In this document: piece by piece, positions 60,619 through 64,000 of the stretch
How positions within the stretch are numbered: position 1 is the first letter of the stretch
How the letters are laid out: each line of letters opens with the position of its first letter
DNA from: MWEI01 sp964600235
GTDB lineage: Bacteria > Desulfobacterota > Desulfomonilia > UBA1062
Direction: 5' to 3'
Assembly (NCBI GenBank): GCA_964600235.1
Contig: CAZRIV010000008.1
Location: 119,873 to 183,872, forward strand
Length of the DNA: 64,000 bases
Notes under the pieces: generated by a model
What the model saw: the letters and a program-made list of their open reading frames with translations, nothing else
What the model was told of the DNA's origin: nothing
The model's database searches: none
Program-made: the position numbers and the translations under genes

Positions 60619-63144
60619 TCAGGCGGCGTGTTCGGTGTTCTCAATGACGGCGCGTATCTTTTTCGACAACGAGGTGATGTCGAAGGGTTTCTGGATAAAG
60701 CCGTTGCACCCGCGCTTCATGATCTGGGCGGCATCCTCGTTCAGGCTGTATCCGCTCGAAAGGATGACCTTAATGTTCCTGTCCAGACCCCTGATCCGCT
60801 CATAGGTCTCGGCGCCGCTGATGCCGGGCATGATCATATCCAGAATCACGAGGTCTATCTCATCCTTGTGACTGCCGAACAGCTCCACCGCCTCTTCGCC
60901 GCTCCTCGCCGTCATCACCTTGTATCCCAGCACATTGAGGATCTGAGAGCCTATGTCGATGATCATGTCCTCATCGTCGATCAGCAACACCCTCTCGGTC
61001 CCCTTGACCATATCCGACTTTGTTCTCTCTTCCCCGACATGGGCCGACTTGTCGGATGCCGGCAGGTATACGTTGAAGGTCGTGCCCTTGCCGACTTCGC
61101 TGTACACACCGATGAAGCCTTCATGATTGCGGATGATCCCATAGGCCGAGGCAAGCCCCAGCCCGGACCCCCGGGACTTGTCCCTGGTCGTGAAAAACGG
61201 CTCGAACACCCTGTTCAATGTATTTTTATCCATTCCGGTCCCTGTGTCGGTAACAGAGACTTTCACATATCTGCCGGGTCTGACCTCATAGGATCTGACA
61301 TAAGATTCATCGAGGTTGATGTTCGAGGTCTCGAGGAAGAGATCTCCCCCGCCGGACATGGCATGCCAGGCATTCACATAAAGATTGAGCAGCACCTGCT
61401 CTATCTGACCCTGATCCACCTCGACGGCCCATATACTGCTCTGTAATCTCTTATGGACCGATATCTCCTTCTTGGCATGGTGGAACATATCCGAGGTCTT
61501 CTCCACAAGCCTGTTCAGATCAGCCGGTTTGACCTCGTACTTGCCTCCCCTGGCAAAACCGAGGAGCTGCCTGGTAAGCTCGGACCCGCTCCGGACGCAC
61601 TGCTCGATATGATCTACCCGCTTTCTATTTATGTCGTCAGAGTCCATGTCAAGGCCCATGAGGGAGACATTGCCCTGGATGGCCATGAGGAGATTGTTGA
61701 AGTCATGGGCGATCCCGCCCGCCAGGGTGCCGATGGCCTCCATTTTCTGGGCCTGGAGGAGCTGGGTTTCCAGGCGCTTGCGTTCCGTCACGTCCCGGGC
61801 AATACCCCTGAACCCGGTGATCTTACCCTCTGCATCCATGATGGGAGACAGCGACATCTCGACGATTCCCGTGCTCTCGTCACCCTTGAGTATCTCCAGA
61901 TCGATGATCTCTTCACCCTTGCCGGTCTTGTTGATCTGGGCGGCCACACGGTCTATCTTTTTCCTGGATGTGGGTGGAATGATGTTTTTCGAATCCAGGC
62001 CCGAGAGTATCTCCCTGGGATAGGCGATTATCTTGCACAATGAATCGTTGAAAAAGGTGAACCGCCCCTTCACATCGAGCTCAAAATAGCCCTCCCTGAT
62101 GTTTTCCAGGATGGTGCGGTATTTGATCTCGCTTTGCGCCAATGCCTCCTCGGCCAGCTTGCGTTCATTGATATCGATGACCGATATGATCCCGGCCGGG
62201 CTGCCGCCCAGCATGGTTGAGGCCCCGGAGAGGTCTACCCAGAGGTCCTTTCCCTGCTTGGAAACGATCTTGAATTCGTAGCGCCGGATCGCATCTTCTC
62301 CCTGCTGACGCTTCTGCCCGCGCTGCTGGACCAGGTGCTTGAAGTCGGGGTGCACGACGTCCCAGAAATTCATGGATCTCAGTTCACAGGCGCTGTACCC
62401 GCTGATCCTCTCCGCAGCAGGATTGGCATAGGTCCATTTGTTGTTCTGGTAGAGCATGATCGCCGTGGGCGTTGAATCTGCAAGGATCCTGAACTTCTCT
62501 TCACTCTCCCGCAGCGCCGTCTCCACTTCGATACGCTGCCTCATGTCCCTGGCAATCCCGATCCTGCCTATGGGCCGGCCTGCCGCGTCCCGGACGGTCC
62601 TGGCATTGACCTCGATGGGGACCCTGCTGCCGTCGGAGGCCAGGAGGTCCATTCCATACATAGGGATATCTTCACCTAAGAGGCCCCTCCTGAACATGTC
62701 CAGGGTGAGCTCCCTGCAATCCGGGTGGATGAGTTCTATGTAAGGCCGGCCGTAGAGATCATCATTCCGGTATCCCGTGATCTTTTCAAATTGCGGGTTG
62801 AGGTAGGTTATCCTGCCCTGGCTGTCCAGAGAAAAAACGATATCGGTCAGGGTGTCGAAGATTACCCTGAATTTCTCTTCACTCTCCCGGAGGGTCTCTT
62901 CGGACTGTCTTCTTCTTGAGATCAGTCTCTGGGCAAGGAACCCGAATGAAATTATGGTTGCCAGAAAGACTATGCGTACGGCGATCTCATGGATATCAGG
63001 ATTGAGGATCTCGCTGATGAGATCATTCCTGCCGGATGCGAGCACATGAACCAGGGCCTCCCCGACCCAGAAGAGGATCCCGATCAGTATGCCCAGGAGA
63101 CCAAGGTGTTCTGCAAGCCTGGAACTTTTCCCCCCGTCTTTCAT
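60619..63144 (-). CDS. Hybrid sensor histidine kinase with three PAS domains and a receiver
   Basis: 841 aa. Two N-terminal membrane helices (LGILIGILFWVGEALVHVL and IAVRIVFLATIISFGFLAQ) with a short loop, then three PAS domains (VFSLDSQGRITYLNPQFEKI, IMLYQNNKWTYANPAAE, YFELDVKGRFTFFNDSL). The phospho-acceptor is in GGIAHDFNNLLMAIQG. The ATPase is marked by GTGMDKNTLNRVFEPF and GSGLGLASAYGII. A C-terminal receiver has LVILDMIMPG and QKPFD. The PAS domains and short periplasmic loop suggest a cytoplasmic or redox signal. Its response partner is not adjacent. Confidence 0.93.
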   Translation of the reverse strand: MKDGGKSSRLAEHLGLLGILIGILFWVGEALVHVLASGRNDLISEILNPDIHEIAVRIVFLATIISFGFLAQRLISRRRQSEETLRESEEKFRVIFDTLTDIVFSLDSQGRITYLNPQFEKITGYRNDDLYGRPYIELIHPDCRELTLDMFRRGLLGEDIPMYGMDLLASDGSRVPIEVNARTVRDAAGRPIGRIGIARDMRQRIEVETALRESEEKFRILADSTPTAIMLYQNNKWTYANPAAERISGYSACELRSMNFWDVVHPDFKHLVQQRGQKRQQGEDAIRRYEFKIVSKQGKDLWVDLSGASTMLGGSPAGIISVIDINERKLAEEALAQSEIKYRTILENIREGYFELDVKGRFTFFNDSLCKIIAYPREILSGLDSKNIIPPTSRKKIDRVAAQINKTGKGEEIIDLEILKGDESTGIVEMSLSPIMDAEGKITGFRGIARDVTERKRLETQLLQAQKMEAIGTLAGGIAHDFNNLLMAIQGNVSLMGLDMDSDDINRKRVDHIEQCVRSGSELTRQLLGFARGGKYEVKPADLNRLVEKTSDMFHHAKKEISVHKRLQSSIWAVEVDQGQIEQVLLNLYVNAWHAMSGGGDLFLETSNINLDESYVRSYEVRPGRYVKVSVTDTGTGMDKNTLNRVFEPFFTTRDKSRGSGLGLASAYGIIRNHEGFIGVYSEVGKGTTFNVYLPASDKSAHVGEERTKSDMVKGTERVLLIDDEDMIIDIGSQILNVLGYKVMTARSGEEAVELFGSHKDEIDLVILDMIMPGISGAETYERIRGLDRNIKVILSSGYSLNEDAAQIMKRGCNGFIQKPFDITSLSKKIRAVIENTEHAA

Positions 63145-63298
63145 GCGCCACCTTATTTATGAGTCTCTTGGTTATTCTTTCGTCATAAGGCATGCAGGAA
63201 ATAAATCCTTGATGAAACCGGTGACAATAAGACCCGGAAGGGTGTATCAATATACTATTTCAAAGGGCTGTTCCAATACCGCAAAAGAGGAGGAAGTC

Positions 63299-63853
63299 AT
63301 GGAACTCACCGATGCCATCCTGCAGAGAAGGAGCGTGAGAAAGTTCAGCGATTATGTCGTAACCGACGATGAGATCAGGCAGCTGATGGAGGCGGCCAGG
63401 TGGGCACCTTCCTGGGCAAACACCCAGGTGTGGGAGTTCGTGGTCATCCGCGACAGGGGCCTCATCGAACAGGTTGCCGGCACCTACGTGGACAAGAACC
63501 CGGCCACCAGGTGCTCTCTCGGGGCATCGGCCCTTGTCGTCGCCTGCGCCAGGACAGGTGTGTCAGGGTGCTACGAAGGCAAGGACGTGACCAAGCTCCC
63601 CAACTGGTTCATGTTCGACCTGGGCATTGCCGTGCAGAACATCTGCCTGAAGGCGCACGATCTAGGACTTGGCAGCGTTGTCGTGGGCCTCATGGACCAT
63701 GATGCCTGCAAAAAGATCATAGGCCTTCCCGACGGCTACGAGGTCGTCGCCGTTCTCCCGTTAGGGAAACCGCTGACAGGCCCCAGGCAGGGACCTCCCC
63801 GCAAGGAGCTCAAGGACTTTGTCCACCTGAACAGGTTCGGGGACGCCTTCTAG
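63299..63853 (+). CDS. Nitroreductase family protein
   Basis: 184 aa from the ATG at 63299, with GAGGAGG seven bases upstream; the longer frame to 63089 overlaps the kinase start and is rejected. The FMN-binding pattern is RRSVRKFSDYVVTDDEIRQLMEAARWAPSWANTQ (seen as RRSVRKFSD and APSWANTQ), with DLGIAVQNICLKAHDLGLGS and PLGKP at the end. It probably reduces nitro, quinone or similar compounds with NAD(P)H. It diverges from the hybrid kinase. Confidence 0.9.
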   Translation: MELTDAILQRRSVRKFSDYVVTDDEIRQLMEAARWAPSWANTQVWEFVVIRDRGLIEQVAGTYVDKNPATRCSLGASALVVACARTGVSGCYEGKDVTKLPNWFMFDLGIAVQNICLKAHDLGLGSVVVGLMDHDACKKIIGLPDGYEVVAVLPLGKPLTGPRQGPPRKELKDFVHLNRFGDAF

Positions 63854-63870
63854 AGGAACCCTTACGCAGG

Positions 63871-63920
63871 ACCCGGCGTTTCTCCTTTCTCCTTGAGAGA
63901 AACACCGGGTTCCTCTTCTT
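63871..63920 (+). terminator. Terminator after the nitroreductase
   Basis: ACCCGGCGTTTCTC (63871-63884) pairs with GAGAAACACCGGGT (63897-63910) apart from one mismatch, followed by TCCTCTTCTT. It starts 18 bp after the stop. Confidence 0.75.
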
Positions 63921-64000
63921 GTCAGCCCGCGGTCCCACATACAGGCCCGGATCAAACGTTTCATTCAATGCCTTAAACAATCCTTTCAACTAGGCAGGGG

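Noticed and set aside
59842..61446. 534-aa open frame on the plus strand
   Set aside because: It runs antisense through YceH and the hybrid kinase; both minus-strand genes have full domain signatures, this frame has none.
1..64000. CRISPR array, prophage, toxin-antitoxin pair or complete insertion sequence
   Set aside because: No regularly spaced direct repeats, transposase, phage structural genes or typical toxin-antitoxin gene pairs were seen; the Xer protein looks like the housekeeping one.

Overview
The window reads as the chromosome of an anaerobic, Gram-negative, deltaproteobacterial-type organism (Desulfobacterota or a syntroph close to it). The evidence is a set of oxygen-defence genes typical of strict anaerobes (desulfoferrodoxin, flavodiiron protein, rubredoxin, rubrerythrin), several acyl-CoA catabolism genes (thiolase, two unrelated CoA-transferases, an acyl-CoA dehydrogenase), many lipoproteins, sigma-54 regulators and multi-PAS sensor kinases, and the hslVU and MEP-pathway genes. 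The exact genus is inference and cannot be fixed from the sequence alone. Gene density is high and no prophage, CRISPR array or complete insertion sequence was seen, so most of the window is core genome.

Layout. 1-1.7 kb: 3' end of a subtilase and a convergent thiolase. 2-5.7 kb: xerC-hslV-hslU in the order of codV-clpQ-clpY of Bacillus, then a YhaM-like OB-fold/HD nuclease. 5.8 kb: a perfect 37-bp-arm palindrome; a second family member lies at 57.4 kb. 6-7.2 kb: FN3 lipoprotein. 7.4-15.2 kb: a long collinear run (sirtuin, AroE-like dehydrogenase, four-Cys mini-protein, def, fmt, rpe, TPR lipoprotein, MlaD-type MCE protein, secreted protein of Pro-aromatic repeats). 15.6-17.5 kb: two-subunit glutaconate-CoA-transferase-type enzyme with a clear terminator. 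17.7-21.2 kb: leftward oxygen-defence block with a good promoter flanked by AT-rich operator-like sites. 21.4-22.7 kb: tRNA-Leu(GAG), rpmB, a lipoprotein. 22.7-27.6 kb: ispG-proS-rel, overlapping. 27.7-32.9 kb: HDOD protein with an orphan kinase dimerisation domain, DUF2804 protein, nucleotidyltransferase, azlCD. 33-36.7 kb: rplM-rpsI-argC, Memo-like protein, mtgA. 36.7-40.7 kb: NtrBC-like two-component pair whose regulator carries a frameshift. 41.3-43.1 kb: a lone atpE followed by a dCache sensor protein with no output domain. 43.3-50.5 kb: small Zn-ribbon protein, secreted esterase, pdxT-pdxS with divergent MocR regulator, and larE-larB-larC. 50.6-57.2 kb: a sigma-54 activator divergent from a CoA-transferase, a mini-ORF and an acyl-CoA dehydrogenase. 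57.6-63.9 kb: M24 peptidase family protein, MscS channel, YceH, hybrid kinase, nitroreductase.

How parts fit. The best-supported regulatory unit is at 53.8-57.2 kb. A GAF/AAA+/Fis activator faces a GG-N10-GC sigma-54 promoter, with paired inverted 16-bp sites upstream that look like its enhancer; the highly biased codon use of the target genes suggests strong expression. The dfx-roo-rub-rbr block gives superoxide, oxygen and peroxide reduction. The PLP synthase genes pdxST lie opposite a MocR-family regulator that has Asn where the PLP-binding Lys is expected. The most unusual non-coding signal is the palindrome family: two copies have identical geometry, conserved ends and core, and nine differences per arm that are all compensated in the opposite arm.
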